From: Chromatiales bacterium
Lineage (GTDB): Bacteria; Pseudomonadota; Gammaproteobacteria; SZUA-140
Reading direction: 5' to 3'
Length of the DNA stretch: 29,362 nt
Assembly: GCA_031285245.1 (NCBI GenBank)
Contig: JAITWN010000205.1
Span: forward strand, 1 to 29,362
Numbering within the stretch: the first letter of the stretch is position 1; every line of letters begins with the position of its first letter. This document shows positions 22,447 through 29,362 of this stretch, in pieces. The notes under the pieces are model-generated. The model was not told the DNA's origin, made no database searches, and worked only from the letters and a program-made list of their open reading frames with translations. A program made the translations under genes and the position numbers.

Positions 22447-24006
22447 ATGGTGAACAAAGAGTACAGGCCGCGCCCCCTCGCCCTCATCATCCTCGATGGT
22501 TGGGGCTACAGCGAAGAAAAGGATGGCAACGCCATTCTCGCCGCGCACAAGCCGAATTGGGATCATCTATGGAAGGATTATCCCCACACGTTAATTCAGG
22601 GTTCGGGTAATTACGTCGGATTGCCGGCGGATCAGATGGGCAACTCCGAAGTCGGACACCTTAATATGGGCGCTGGCCGGGTCGTCTATCAGGAGATCAC
22701 CCGCATCGACCGAGCGATCGAGCAGGGTGAATTCCACAGCAATCGCATCTTCACCGATGCGCTGGTGCGCGTCGCTGCGGCCGGTCGCTCGGTGCATGTC
22801 ATGGGGCTCCTTTCCGAGGGCGGCGTACATAGTCGCCAGGAACACATCCATGCCATGTTGCGTCTGGCCGCGGCGAAGGTCGATGCGAAGCGGGTCCATC
22901 TGCATGCGTTTCTGGATGGTCGCGACACGCCACCGCGCAGCGCCGCTGCCAACATCGAAGCCGCCGAACGCGTAGCAAGCGAACTTGGTGGTGGACATAT
23001 CGCCTCCATCATCGGGCGTTATTACGCCATGGATCGCGACCAGCGCTGGGAACGCACGCGTCTCGCCTATGATCTCGTCAGCCAGGGCATCGGTGAATAC
23101 ACCTATGCTGATCCGCTGCAAGCATTGGAACAGTCTTATGCCCGCGGCGAGAGCGATGAGTTCGTGCGCCCGACCGTGATCGCGCAGCCTGGCGCTGCTC
23201 GCTTGCGCATCGAAGACGGCGATCTGGTGATCTTTATGAACTTTCGCGCTGATCGCGCGCGCCAGATCACGCGCGTCTTCATCGATCCGTCCTTCAACGG
23301 CTTCGAGCGTCGCGCTTTGCATCTCGGCGGCTTCATCAGTCTCACCGAATACAGCAAGGATTTCGCCGTCGCCGTCGCCTTCCCGCAGACGCGCATCGAT
23401 AACGTCTTCGGTGAATGCATCGACCGCCTTGGCTTCACGCAGCTGCGCATCGCTGAGACCGAGAAATATGCCCACGTCACGTTCTTTTTCGACGGTGGCA
23501 TCGAGCGTGCATTCCCCCATGAAGAGCGCATTCTGGTGCCTTCGCCCAAGGTTGCGACCTACGATTTGCAGCCCGCGATGAATGCGCCCGAAGTCACCGA
23601 TCGTCTGGTCGAAGCCATCATCAGCCAGCGCTTCGATGTCATCGTCTGCAACTATGCCAATGCGGATATGGTTGGCCACACCGGTAATTTCGACGCCACC
23701 AAACAAGCGATCGAAGCGCTGGATGTTTGCATCGGCCGCGTGCATGAGGCACTGCGCAAGGTAGGCGGTGAAATGATCATTGCCGCTGATCATGGCAACG
23801 CCGAGCGCATGTCTGACGAGGAAACTGGCCAGAGCCATACTGCGCATACCTCGAACCCTGTGCCCTTCGTGTATGTGGGCAGGCCGGCGCGCATCACTCA
23901 TCAGGGCGCGCTGTCGGATATCGCGCCGACCATGCTCTATCTCATGGGGCTGACGCCACCACCGGAGATGGATGGCAAGTCGATGGTGGAGTTGCTGAAA
24001 GGTTGA
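22447..24006 (+). CDS. gpmI: 2,3-bisphosphoglycerate-independent phosphoglycerate mutase
   Basis: Glycolytic enzyme interconverting 3- and 2-phosphoglycerate with two Mn ions. 519 residues, close to the usual 510-515. Motifs: LALIILDGWGYSEEKDGNAI (12-31) with the first metal Asp; the phosphoserine nucleophile in MGNSEVGHLNMGAGR; DGRDTPPRSA; ASIIGRYYAMDRDQRWERT; and the C-terminal metal sites NYANADMVGHTGN, IAADHGNAERM and SHTAHTSNPVPF. Start ATG 22447 follows GAAAG; an in-frame codon at 22393 lacks support. It leads gpmI-envC-ctpA-yibQ, a cluster conserved in enterics and pseudomonads. Confidence 0.96.
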   Translation: MVNKEYRPRPLALIILDGWGYSEEKDGNAILAAHKPNWDHLWKDYPHTLIQGSGNYVGLPADQMGNSEVGHLNMGAGRVVYQEITRIDRAIEQGEFHSNRIFTDALVRVAAAGRSVHVMGLLSEGGVHSRQEHIHAMLRLAAAKVDAKRVHLHAFLDGRDTPPRSAAANIEAAERVASELGGGHIASIIGRYYAMDRDQRWERTRLAYDLVSQGIGEYTYADPLQALEQSYARGESDEFVRPTVIAQPGAARLRIEDGDLVIFMNFRADRARQITRVFIDPSFNGFERRALHLGGFISLTEYSKDFAVAVAFPQTRIDNVFGECIDRLGFTQLRIAETEKYAHVTFFFDGGIERAFPHEERILVPSPKVATYDLQPAMNAPEVTDRLVEAIISQRFDVIVCNYANADMVGHTGNFDATKQAIEALDVCIGRVHEALRKVGGEMIIAADHGNAERMSDEETGQSHTAHTSNPVPFVYVGRPARITHQGALSDIAPTMLYLMGLTPPPEMDGKSMVELLKG

Positions 24007-24071
24007 TCAACCAGCTTGCCAGCAGTCCGCCGCTTCTGCGGTCTGCATCACGAAGGTCAGAGCAGGCGGGC

Positions 24072-25250
24072 ATGGTCCTCTCGATGCGCCAGGCATCCTT
24101 GCTGTGTCTTGGGTTATTCCTTTATTTACTAGGGATGCAGCTGGCGCTGGCGGCGAGTAGTTCCGGCCAGGACGAAGCCAAGCGCCTTGAAGAAACGCGG
24201 CGTGAGATCAAACGCCTCACCGGCGAACTCTCGGGCGTGCGCGATCAGCAGTCGCGGCTGCGCGAAGAGCTCAAGGCGAGCGAAAAGCAGATCGGTGCGG
24301 TGAGCATCACGCTCAAGCAGCTTGCCGGCAAACAGCGCATGAAGGCAGGCGAGCTCTCGAGTTTGCTCGAGCGTCGGCGCGCTGCCGAATCCATGCTCAC
24401 CCGTCAGCGCGATGCGCTCGAACGCCAAATCGTTGCCGCCTATATGATGGGGCACGAGGGCCGCATGCAGATCATCTTCAATCAGCAAGACCCAGCAACG
24501 CTCGGTCGCATGCTGCACTATTACGACTACTTCAACCGGGCGCGCATGGAACAAATGGAGCTCATCCGCGCGAGCCTTGCCGAGATCGATGTCTTACAGA
24601 GCGGCATCGCCACCGAGCAGACCGAGCTCGATCGCTTGAGCGCCGAACGTGCCGGCCAGATAGAAGTGCTTGATGCTTCGCGTCAGACGCGCCAGGAAAC
24701 GCTCGCCAAGCTCGACACAGAAATCAAATCACGCGAGCAGAAGATCGCGAGCCTCAAGCAGGACGAGCGCAGTCTTTCCGACTTGGTGAGCAAGCTGCGT
24801 GAAGCGCTGCGCGATATGCCGGTCGATTTGCCCGATGGCGTGCCGTTCGCAAAGCTCAAGGGCAAACTGCCCTGGCCGGTGAAAGGCAAACTCGCCGCGC
24901 GTTACGGCAGCAGCCGCGGCGAAACGGAAAAACTGACTTGGCGCGGCATCGTCATCGACGCCAACGAAGGTGATGATGTGCACGCGGTTTACAACGGGCG
25001 CGTGGTCTTCGCTGACTGGATGCGCGGTTTTGGCATGCTGGTGATCATCGATCACGGTGGTGGTTACATGAGTCTCTATGGCCACAACCAGAGCCTATAT
25101 AAGGCAGTGGGTGACGCGGTGCGCAAGGGCGAGACGATCGCCACCGTTGGCAACAGTGGCGGGAGCAATAAACCCGGGCTCTATTTCGAGTTGCGCTACA
25201 ACGGTGTACCTGACAATCCCTCCCCGTGGCTAGTGGCGACATCGCGCTAA
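24072..25250 (+). CDS. envC: Amidase activator EnvC (degenerate LytM factor)
   Basis: Periplasmic coiled-coil protein that recruits and switches on the septal amidases AmiA/AmiB. 392 residues from ATG 24072 (GAGCAGG upstream); ATG 24084 is an alternative. Signal peptide about 5-30 (SLLCLGLFLYLLGMQLALA). A long coiled coil covers about 35-260, broken near MMGHEGRMQIIFNQQDP. The C-terminal LytM/M23 domain (about 280-390) is catalytically dead: the HxGID histidine is Trp in WRGIVID and HFELR reads YFELR. That loss is normal for EnvC. The upstream frame is open back to the gpmI stop, so a TTG overlap start at 24003 exists but would bury the signal peptide. Confidence 0.92.
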   Translation: MVLSMRQASLLCLGLFLYLLGMQLALAASSSGQDEAKRLEETRREIKRLTGELSGVRDQQSRLREELKASEKQIGAVSITLKQLAGKQRMKAGELSSLLERRRAAESMLTRQRDALERQIVAAYMMGHEGRMQIIFNQQDPATLGRMLHYYDYFNRARMEQMELIRASLAEIDVLQSGIATEQTELDRLSAERAGQIEVLDASRQTRQETLAKLDTEIKSREQKIASLKQDERSLSDLVSKLREALRDMPVDLPDGVPFAKLKGKLPWPVKGKLAARYGSSRGETEKLTWRGIVIDANEGDDVHAVYNGRVVFADWMRGFGMLVIIDHGGGYMSLYGHNQSLYKAVGDAVRKGETIATVGNSGGSNKPGLYFELRYNGVPDNPSPWLVATSR

Positions 25251-25345
25251 ATCCCCGGCCCTTGGGTTGTTTTCTGCTAAACTGAGCGCGTTTTTTCCAA
25301 ATATTGGCATGGACGTGGCCGCTGCGCGTCAGGAGGTCGTGTGGA

Positions 25346-26665
25346 ATGAAATCAACGAAAAAGACTTTACTGGTATTGATGCTCGGTCTGGTGCTTGGCG
25401 TATCGCTCACCATCGGTCAGGGCGTATTCGCGGAGCGTGAAACTGCAGCGCCATTGCCGCTCAAAGAGCTGCGCACATTCACCGACGTATTTGCCAACAT
25501 CAAGAGCAACTACGTCGAAGCCGTGGATGACAAAGTGCTGATCGAAAATGCCGTGCGCGGCATGCTTGCGGGGCTGGATCCCCACTCAACCTTCCTCGAC
25601 AATGAAGCCTATTCCGATCTACAGGTCGGCACCAGCGGCGAGTTCGGCGGCCTCGGCATCGAAGTCGGTATGGAAGATGGTTTCGTCAAAGTAATTTCCC
25701 CTATTGATGACACGCCGGCGAAGGCTGCGGGCATCGAAGCGGGCGATCTCATCATTCGTCTCGACGACACGCCGGTGAAAGGTCTGTCGCTGAAAGAAGC
25801 CGTCGACATCATGCGCGGCAAGCCCGGCACCGACATCACGCTCACCATCGTGCGTGAAGGTCAGACTGCGCCGATCAAAGCGACTCTCAAGCGCGCAGTC
25901 ATCAAAGTGAAGAGCGTGCGCAGCAGTATGCTCGATGATGGCTTCGGCTATGTACGCATCACGCAGTTCCAGTCCGGCACGGGTGAAGCCATGCTGCAGG
26001 CGCTTGCGGAGTTGAAGAAGCAGGCCGGCGGCGAACTCAATGGCCTGGTGCTTGATCTGCGCAACAATCCTGGTGGCGTGCTCAATGCCGCGGTTGAAGT
26101 CTCTGACGCATTTCTGAAGAGTGGTTTGGTTGTCTACACCGAAGGCCGCACGGAAGGTTCGCGCATCGAATTCAGCGCTAACTCCGGTGATGTGCTGGAT
26201 GGCGCGCCGATCGTGGTACTGGTGAATGTTGGTTCGGCGTCAGCGAGTGAGATCGTTGCTGGCGCGCTGCAAGATCACAAGCGCGCCATCATCATGGGCG
26301 CGCGTACTTTCGGCAAAGGCTCGGTGCAAACCATTCTGCCGCTCAATGATGGCACTGCGCTCAAGCTGACGACCGCGCGTTACTACACGCCATCGGGTCG
26401 CTCGATCCAGGCCGAAGGCATCGTGCCCGACATCTTGCTCGGCAATATGCGCCTCGCTGCAGTCGAAGACAGCGGCATCGCTGCGGTCAAGGAAGCCGAT
26501 CTCAGCCGTCACCTCGGCAACAATCGCGTGCCGGCGGAAAGCCAGTCCGCAACGCCGGAAGAGAAAAAGGCTAATGCCAAAGATGTGCGACTCGGCGAAG
26601 ACTATCAGCTCAATGAAGCCCTGAATCTGCTGCGGGGTCTGCACATCATGCAGCAGCGTTCCTAA
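25346..26665 (+). CDS. ctpA: C-terminal processing peptidase CtpA (S41 family)
   Basis: Periplasmic serine protease of the carboxyl-terminal processing family; Pseudomonas CtpA degrades peptidoglycan cross-link hydrolases. 439 residues. Start ATG 25346 has AGGAGG at 9 nt. Signal peptide or anchor about 6-29, PDZ domain about 95-185 (GLGIEVGMEDGFVKVISPIDDTP begins it), then the S41 core with GYVRITQF and VLDLRNNPGG. In NVGSASASEIVAGALQD the nucleophile should be Ser299, with Lys324 in TFGKGSVQ and Asp310; spacings of 25 and 11 equal those of E. coli Prc. The C-terminal tail holds a Lys/Glu-rich linker. It fits the envC cluster, in which wall hydrolase activation and removal are paired. Confidence 0.94.
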   Translation: MKSTKKTLLVLMLGLVLGVSLTIGQGVFAERETAAPLPLKELRTFTDVFANIKSNYVEAVDDKVLIENAVRGMLAGLDPHSTFLDNEAYSDLQVGTSGEFGGLGIEVGMEDGFVKVISPIDDTPAKAAGIEAGDLIIRLDDTPVKGLSLKEAVDIMRGKPGTDITLTIVREGQTAPIKATLKRAVIKVKSVRSSMLDDGFGYVRITQFQSGTGEAMLQALAELKKQAGGELNGLVLDLRNNPGGVLNAAVEVSDAFLKSGLVVYTEGRTEGSRIEFSANSGDVLDGAPIVVLVNVGSASASEIVAGALQDHKRAIIMGARTFGKGSVQTILPLNDGTALKLTTARYYTPSGRSIQAEGIVPDILLGNMRLAAVEDSGIAAVKEADLSRHLGNNRVPAESQSATPEEKKANAKDVRLGEDYQLNEALNLLRGLHIMQQRS

Positions 26666-26679
26666 AGGAGCCCGGCGCT

Positions 26680-26712
26680 ATGCGGGCAGAGCAGGCAATG
26701 CGAAGAGGATGA
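26680..26712 (+). CDS. Tiny leader ORF coupled to yibQ
   Basis: A 10-residue frame, MRAEQAMRRG, begins 14 nt after the ctpA stop with AAGGAG at ideal spacing and ends in ATGA, overlapping the yibQ ATG. yibQ itself has only a crowded GAAGAGG site, so coupling through this frame is plausible. Too short to judge by conservation here. Confidence 0.3.
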   Translation: MRAEQAMRRG

Positions 26713-27584
26713 GCCTGCGCCTGCGTCAGTTGATCTCACGCGAGGGACAGTCCGGCATCATCGGGCTGTCCCTTCGCTTTTTCCTCCTTCTGCTTTTTCC
26801 CGTTGCACATGCTGATGAAGGCGTGATGCCAGTAGTGGCGCGCACGCACGCCGTCATCGCCATCATCATCGATGATCTCGGTTATCATCCCGAGCTCGAT
26901 CGTCGCGTGGTACGGCTACCCGGCGCGGTAACTTGCGCGTTTCTCCCACATACGCCGTATGCTCCGCAGCTCGCCGACCTGGCAGATGCGCTTGGCAAAG
27001 AAGTGATGCTGCATCTGCCGATGGAATCGGTGGAGTATATGAATAACCCCGGCATGCTCAACGTCAACATGGATCGCCAATCATTCGCGCGCGCTGTGCG
27101 TGATGGCTTGGCTTCAGTGCCGCATGCGAGTGGCATCAACAATCACATGGGCAGCCTACTCACGCAGTCACCGCTACGCATGCAATGGTTGATGGATGAA
27201 ATCAAACTCCATCGCGGCATTTATTTCGTCGACAGCTACACCAGCGTGCAAAGCGTTGCTTGGCAGATCGCTGCCGCCAATCGTCTGCCGAGTGCGCGCC
27301 GTGATGTCTTTCTCGACAACAATCGTGATCCAGCCATGATCCGCGCACAGTTCGAGCGTTTGCTCGCGAGCGCATGGAAAAACGGCTACGCAATCGCCAT
27401 TGCGCATCCATATCCAGAAACCGTAGCATTTCTGGAAGCAAAATTGCCCGCGCTCGCGGGCTCCGGCATCGAACTCGTACCGGTATCACGCCTCATCGAA
27501 CGCCGCACTACGATCACAGCGCAGGCTGTCGATACCGGGCCAGAAGAAAACGTCGCGCTGATTCCCGCGAGCGCCACACATTAA
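26709..27584 (+). CDS. yibQ: Divergent polysaccharide deacetylase family protein YibQ
   Basis: 291-residue exported protein. Signal peptide about 20-36 (SLRFFLLLLFPVAHA) after a basic N-terminal stretch. The deacetylase-like barrel starts AIIIDDLGYHPELDRRVVRLPGAVTCAFLPHTPY; the IDDLG and the HLPMES loop mark the family, followed by GINNHMGSLLTQ, IYFVDSYTS, VFLDNNRD and AIAHPYPET. These keep Asp and His residues at expected metal positions, yet no activity has been shown for YibQ that I know of. It follows ctpA by 43 nt. A terminator-like hairpin lies inside codons 12-25. The stop TAA (27582-27584) is the first triplet of the MITE that follows. Confidence 0.9.
   Translation: MSLRLRQLISREGQSGIIGLSLRFFLLLLFPVAHADEGVMPVVARTHAVIAIIIDDLGYHPELDRRVVRLPGAVTCAFLPHTPYAPQLADLADALGKEVMLHLPMESVEYMNNPGMLNVNMDRQSFARAVRDGLASVPHASGINNHMGSLLTQSPLRMQWLMDEIKLHRGIYFVDSYTSVQSVAWQIAAANRLPSARRDVFLDNNRDPAMIRAQFERLLASAWKNGYAIAIAHPYPETVAFLEAKLPALAGSGIELVPVSRLIERRTTITAQAVDTGPEENVALIPASATH
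26743..26782 (+). terminator. Terminator-like hairpin inside the start of yibQ
   Basis: AGGGACAG (26743-26750) pairs with CTGTCCCT (26766-26773); CCG/CGG can pair inside the loop; a TTTTT run follows at 26778-26782 after four bases. It lies within the coding sequence, so ribosomes on yibQ would melt it. It could end untranslated ctpA transcripts. Confidence 0.5.
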
Positions 27585-27712
27585 GGAATATCTGAACAAC
27601 CCTCTTCGTCATTGCGAGGGGCGGTCACTTCTTCAGACCCGTGGCAATCCATAAGGGCTGTGTGGATTGCTTCGCCTCGCAATGACGAAGAGGGTTGTTC
27701 AGATATTCCTTA
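27582..27712. mobile_element. MITE with CGTCATTG-type ends, copy 2 (intact)
   Basis: 131 bp with perfect 38-bp terminal inverted repeats: 27582-27619 and 27675-27712. The ends read TAAGGAATATCTGAACAAC and the inner part contains CGTCATTGCGAGG. The middle has GTGGCAATCCA and GTGTGGATTGCTTCG. No ORF. TA at both borders fits insertion into a TA target. The left TAA is the stop codon of yibQ. As RNA it would form a very stable hairpin between yibQ and yajL. Perfect ends point to recent insertion or to continued repair of the ends; the copy at 1719-1843 is older. Confidence 0.88.
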
Positions 27713-27752
27713 GCAATACATCTCGATCAATATCTACCAAGAGGGCAGAGCC

Positions 27753-28319
27753 ATGGCCAGGATATTGGTACCACTTGCACAAGGTTGCGAAGAACTCGAA
27801 GCAGTCACCATCATCGATCTGCTGCGCCGCGCACGACTCGAAGTAGTGAGCGCAGGTCTCGACGCCGGCCCCATCACCGCAAGCCGCGGCACGCGCCTGC
27901 TTCCCGATCTCACATTAGATGAAGCACTCAAACAGGATTACGATATGATCGTCCTGCCCGGTGGATTACCCGGCGCCGACCACCTCGACCGCGACCCGCG
28001 CATACGCCAAGCGCTCGCGCGCACTGCAGAAAACGGCGGCTACATCGCCGCTATCTGCGCCGCCCCCAAAGTGCTAGTCAACGCCGGCATGCTAAGCGGC
28101 CACCGCGCAACTTCCTTCCCCGGTGCCCTCGACGGCCTATGGACCGACGACATCGCCCTAAGCGATGACCCCGTAGTCATCGATGGCCGCATCATCACCT
28201 CGCGTGGACCAGGCACCGCCATCGACTTCACGCTTGCATTGATTGAGCTGCTGGTGGGAGAGGAAATTCGCGATCGGGTGGAAGAGAGCTTGCAGCGACC
28301 GGCTGCGCATCGGGGTTAG
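27753..28319 (+). CDS. yajL: DJ-1/PfpI family protein (YajL-like)
   Basis: 188-residue cytoplasmic protein, the usual size. The nucleophile elbow is AAICAAPKVL with Cys102; the partner Glu14 is in AQGCEELEAV; VLPGGLPGADHL and SRGPGTAIDFTLALIE complete the DJ-1 pattern. DJ-1/YajL proteins protect against oxidative and carbonyl stress; chaperone, glyoxalase and deglycase activities have all been claimed and are debated. Start ATG 27753 has AGAGGG upstream. It follows the MITE, so it probably lost any read-through from yibQ, but no promoter in the 40-nt spacer stands out. Confidence 0.92.
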   Translation: MARILVPLAQGCEELEAVTIIDLLRRARLEVVSAGLDAGPITASRGTRLLPDLTLDEALKQDYDMIVLPGGLPGADHLDRDPRIRQALARTAENGGYIAAICAAPKVLVNAGMLSGHRATSFPGALDGLWTDDIALSDDPVVIDGRIITSRGPGTAIDFTLALIELLVGEEIRDRVEESLQRPAAHRG

Positions 28320-28385
28320 TGGGGGGTATGAAAACTAAAATTATCTGTAGCGGAAACTCTCAGCGTATTGCTCTCAAGCTGCCGC

Positions 28386-28391
28386 TATAAT
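28386..28391 (+). promoter_or_regulatory. Likely -10 box of uppP
   Basis: A perfect TATAAT lies 29 nt before the uppP ATG in the 101-nt spacer after yajL. No hexamer like TTGACA is found at 16-18 nt upstream, so only the -10 element is supported. Confidence 0.45.
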
Positions 28392-28420
28392 TCGCCCCTC
28401 ACTCACTGACGCCCCATTCC

Positions 28421-29227
28421 ATGGACATCCTGATTCTGCTGAAAGCGGCCCTCCTCGGCATCGTCGAAGGTCTGACCGAATTTCTGCCCATTTCTAGCAC
28501 GGGGCATTTGCTGATCGCCGAGCACTGGCTGGGCGAGCAGTCCGAATTATTCAACGTCGTCATTCAAGCGGGCGCCATTCTTGCGGTGGTGCTGATATAT
28601 CGTAGCCGTCTGTATCAACTGATTACCGGTTTCAATAAACCGGAGAATCGCGATTATGCGCTGAAATTGGCGACGGCATTTTTGATTACCAGCGTGCTGG
28701 GTTTCGTCGCAACTCGGTTCGGCTTCAAGCTCTCGGCAGAGATTTCGCCGATTGCCTGGGCGCTGATTATCGGCGGTGTGTGGATGATCGCCGCCGAATG
28801 GATGACAGCGCGATTGCCCGAACGCGCAGCCATCACCTGGCGCGTCGCGATTCTGGTTGGACTGGCGCAAGTCGTCGCTGGAATTTTCCCCGGCACTTCG
28901 CGTTCAGCAGCGACCATCTTCGTCGCCATGCTCGCTGGCGCCAACAATCGCGCGGTCGCAACCGAGTTCGCTTTTCTGCTTGGCATCCCGACCATGTTCG
29001 CCGCCAGCGGTTACGAATTGCTGAAAGCGTTCAAGGCTGGCGATGTGGTGGGTTACAACGAAAACTGGATCGCACTCACTGTTGCGTTTGTCGTCTCACT
29101 GATTACCGCTTTCGTCTCCGTGAAATGGCTGCTCGGCTACATCCGCGCGCACCGCTTCACGCCGTTTGCGATTTACCGCATTGCGCTGGGCGCTGTATTG
29201 CTATTGTGGCTATCCGCCGACGTCTGA
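28421..29227 (+). CDS. uppP: Undecaprenyl-diphosphate phosphatase UppP/BacA
   Basis: Polytopic inner-membrane enzyme that removes a phosphate from undecaprenyl diphosphate, renewing the lipid carrier of peptidoglycan and other envelope polymers; high levels give bacitracin resistance. 268 residues (E. coli 273). The first active-site motif is EGLTEFLPISSTGHL (16-30) with Glu16, Glu20, Ser26 and His29; the second is FPGTSRSAATIF (156-167) with Arg161. About seven or eight membrane helices are visible. Start ATG 28421. Single gene after yajL, with its own likely -10 box. Confidence 0.96.
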   Translation: MDILILLKAALLGIVEGLTEFLPISSTGHLLIAEHWLGEQSELFNVVIQAGAILAVVLIYRSRLYQLITGFNKPENRDYALKLATAFLITSVLGFVATRFGFKLSAEISPIAWALIIGGVWMIAAEWMTARLPERAAITWRVAILVGLAQVVAGIFPGTSRSAATIFVAMLAGANNRAVATEFAFLLGIPTMFAASGYELLKAFKAGDVVGYNENWIALTVAFVVSLITAFVSVKWLLGYIRAHRFTPFAIYRIALGAVLLLWLSADV

Positions 29228-29335
29228 ACGGCTGAGCCTTCTCACGCTCACGTATGGCACTTACCAATGATTTGCGTATCAGCAAGTTGCGTCAAGTGGT
29301 ATTGGTGATCCGTACGCATCGTCAGTAAGACATAG

Positions 29336-29362
29336 GGTGGGGTTCGCTTCGCGAAGCCCACC
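29336..29362. repeat. Palindromic REP-like repeat, cut by the window edge
   Basis: GGTGGGGTTCGC (29336-29347) and GCGAAGCCCACC (29351-29362) are inverted repeats with one mismatch around TTC, preceded by CATAG. Repeats of this GGTGGGCTTCGC type are common between genes in proteobacteria. The element may continue past the window. Confidence 0.55.

Noticed and set aside
22591..23901. 436-codon open frame antisense to gpmI
   Set aside because: It is a by-product of codon bias in gpmI, with no start signal or known domain.
24072..25250. Loss of EnvC catalytic residues as a sign of a pseudogene
   Set aside because: A dead LytM domain is normal for EnvC, which activates amidases and does not cut.
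29254..29328. 24-codon ORF after uppP
   Set aside because: No ribosome site, no similarity recognised, and it ends just before a repeat; most likely chance.

Overview
The window is chromosomal DNA from a gammaproteobacterium, most likely one outside the Enterobacterales. The evidence is gene order and content: a zapB-like gene, zapA, 6S RNA and ygfA run divergently from ygfB-pepP-ubiH-ubiI; priA-argS-SPOR form one block; and secB-yibN lie opposite gpmI-envC-ctpA-yibQ. These arrangements are best known from Pseudomonas and its relatives. Bases are moderately GC-rich with AT-rich intergenic patches. Nearly everything is housekeeping. I found no CRISPR array, phage, intact IS element, toxin-antitoxin pair, tRNA or rRNA, and no clear candidate for a new multi-gene system.

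Layout. 1-1700: AT-rich spacer, a PagP-type lipid A palmitoyltransferase (-) and a Nu-class glutathione transferase (+). 1700-6570 (-): priA, argS and an FtsN-like SPOR gene, closed by a MITE. 6670-9411 (-): hemJ, a protein with two cyclic-nucleotide-binding domains and a rhodanese domain, and rpiA. 9527-11047 (+): ilvA, ending in a strong hairpin terminator. 11161-13740 (-): a histone-H1-like Lys/Ala repeat protein, an EVE-domain protein, a second kind of MITE, ygfA, 6S RNA, zapA and a zapB-like gene. 13900-19545 (+): ygfB, pepP, ubiH, ubiI and a CPA1-type antiporter homologue. 19561-22308 (-): murU-like, gpsA, secB, yibN. 22447-27584 (+): gpmI, envC, ctpA, yibQ. A MITE, a DJ-1/YajL protein, uppP and a truncated palindromic repeat finish the window.

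Functional themes. Envelope biogenesis and division: PagP, the SPOR protein, ZapA and the ZapB-like protein, EnvC with YibQ and CtpA, the MurU-like protein and UppP. Membrane lipid and quinone or haem supply: GpsA, UbiH/UbiI and HemJ. Central metabolism: RpiA, IlvA, GpmI, YgfA. Information processing: PriA, ArgS, 6S RNA. Stress and protein handling: SecB, DJ-1, GST, rhodaneses.

Most worth a second look: (1) two related MITEs that each sit exactly on the stop codon of a gene, in the same orientation, apparently turning TAG into TAA; (2) a near-ideal promoter placed so that the zapB-like mRNA should be leaderless; (3) a CPA1 homologue whose usual Asn-Asp ion-binding pair reads Ser-Ser; (4) an H1-like protein made of exactly ten hexapeptides; (5) a terminator-like hairpin inside the start of yibQ, preceded by a tiny coupled ORF.
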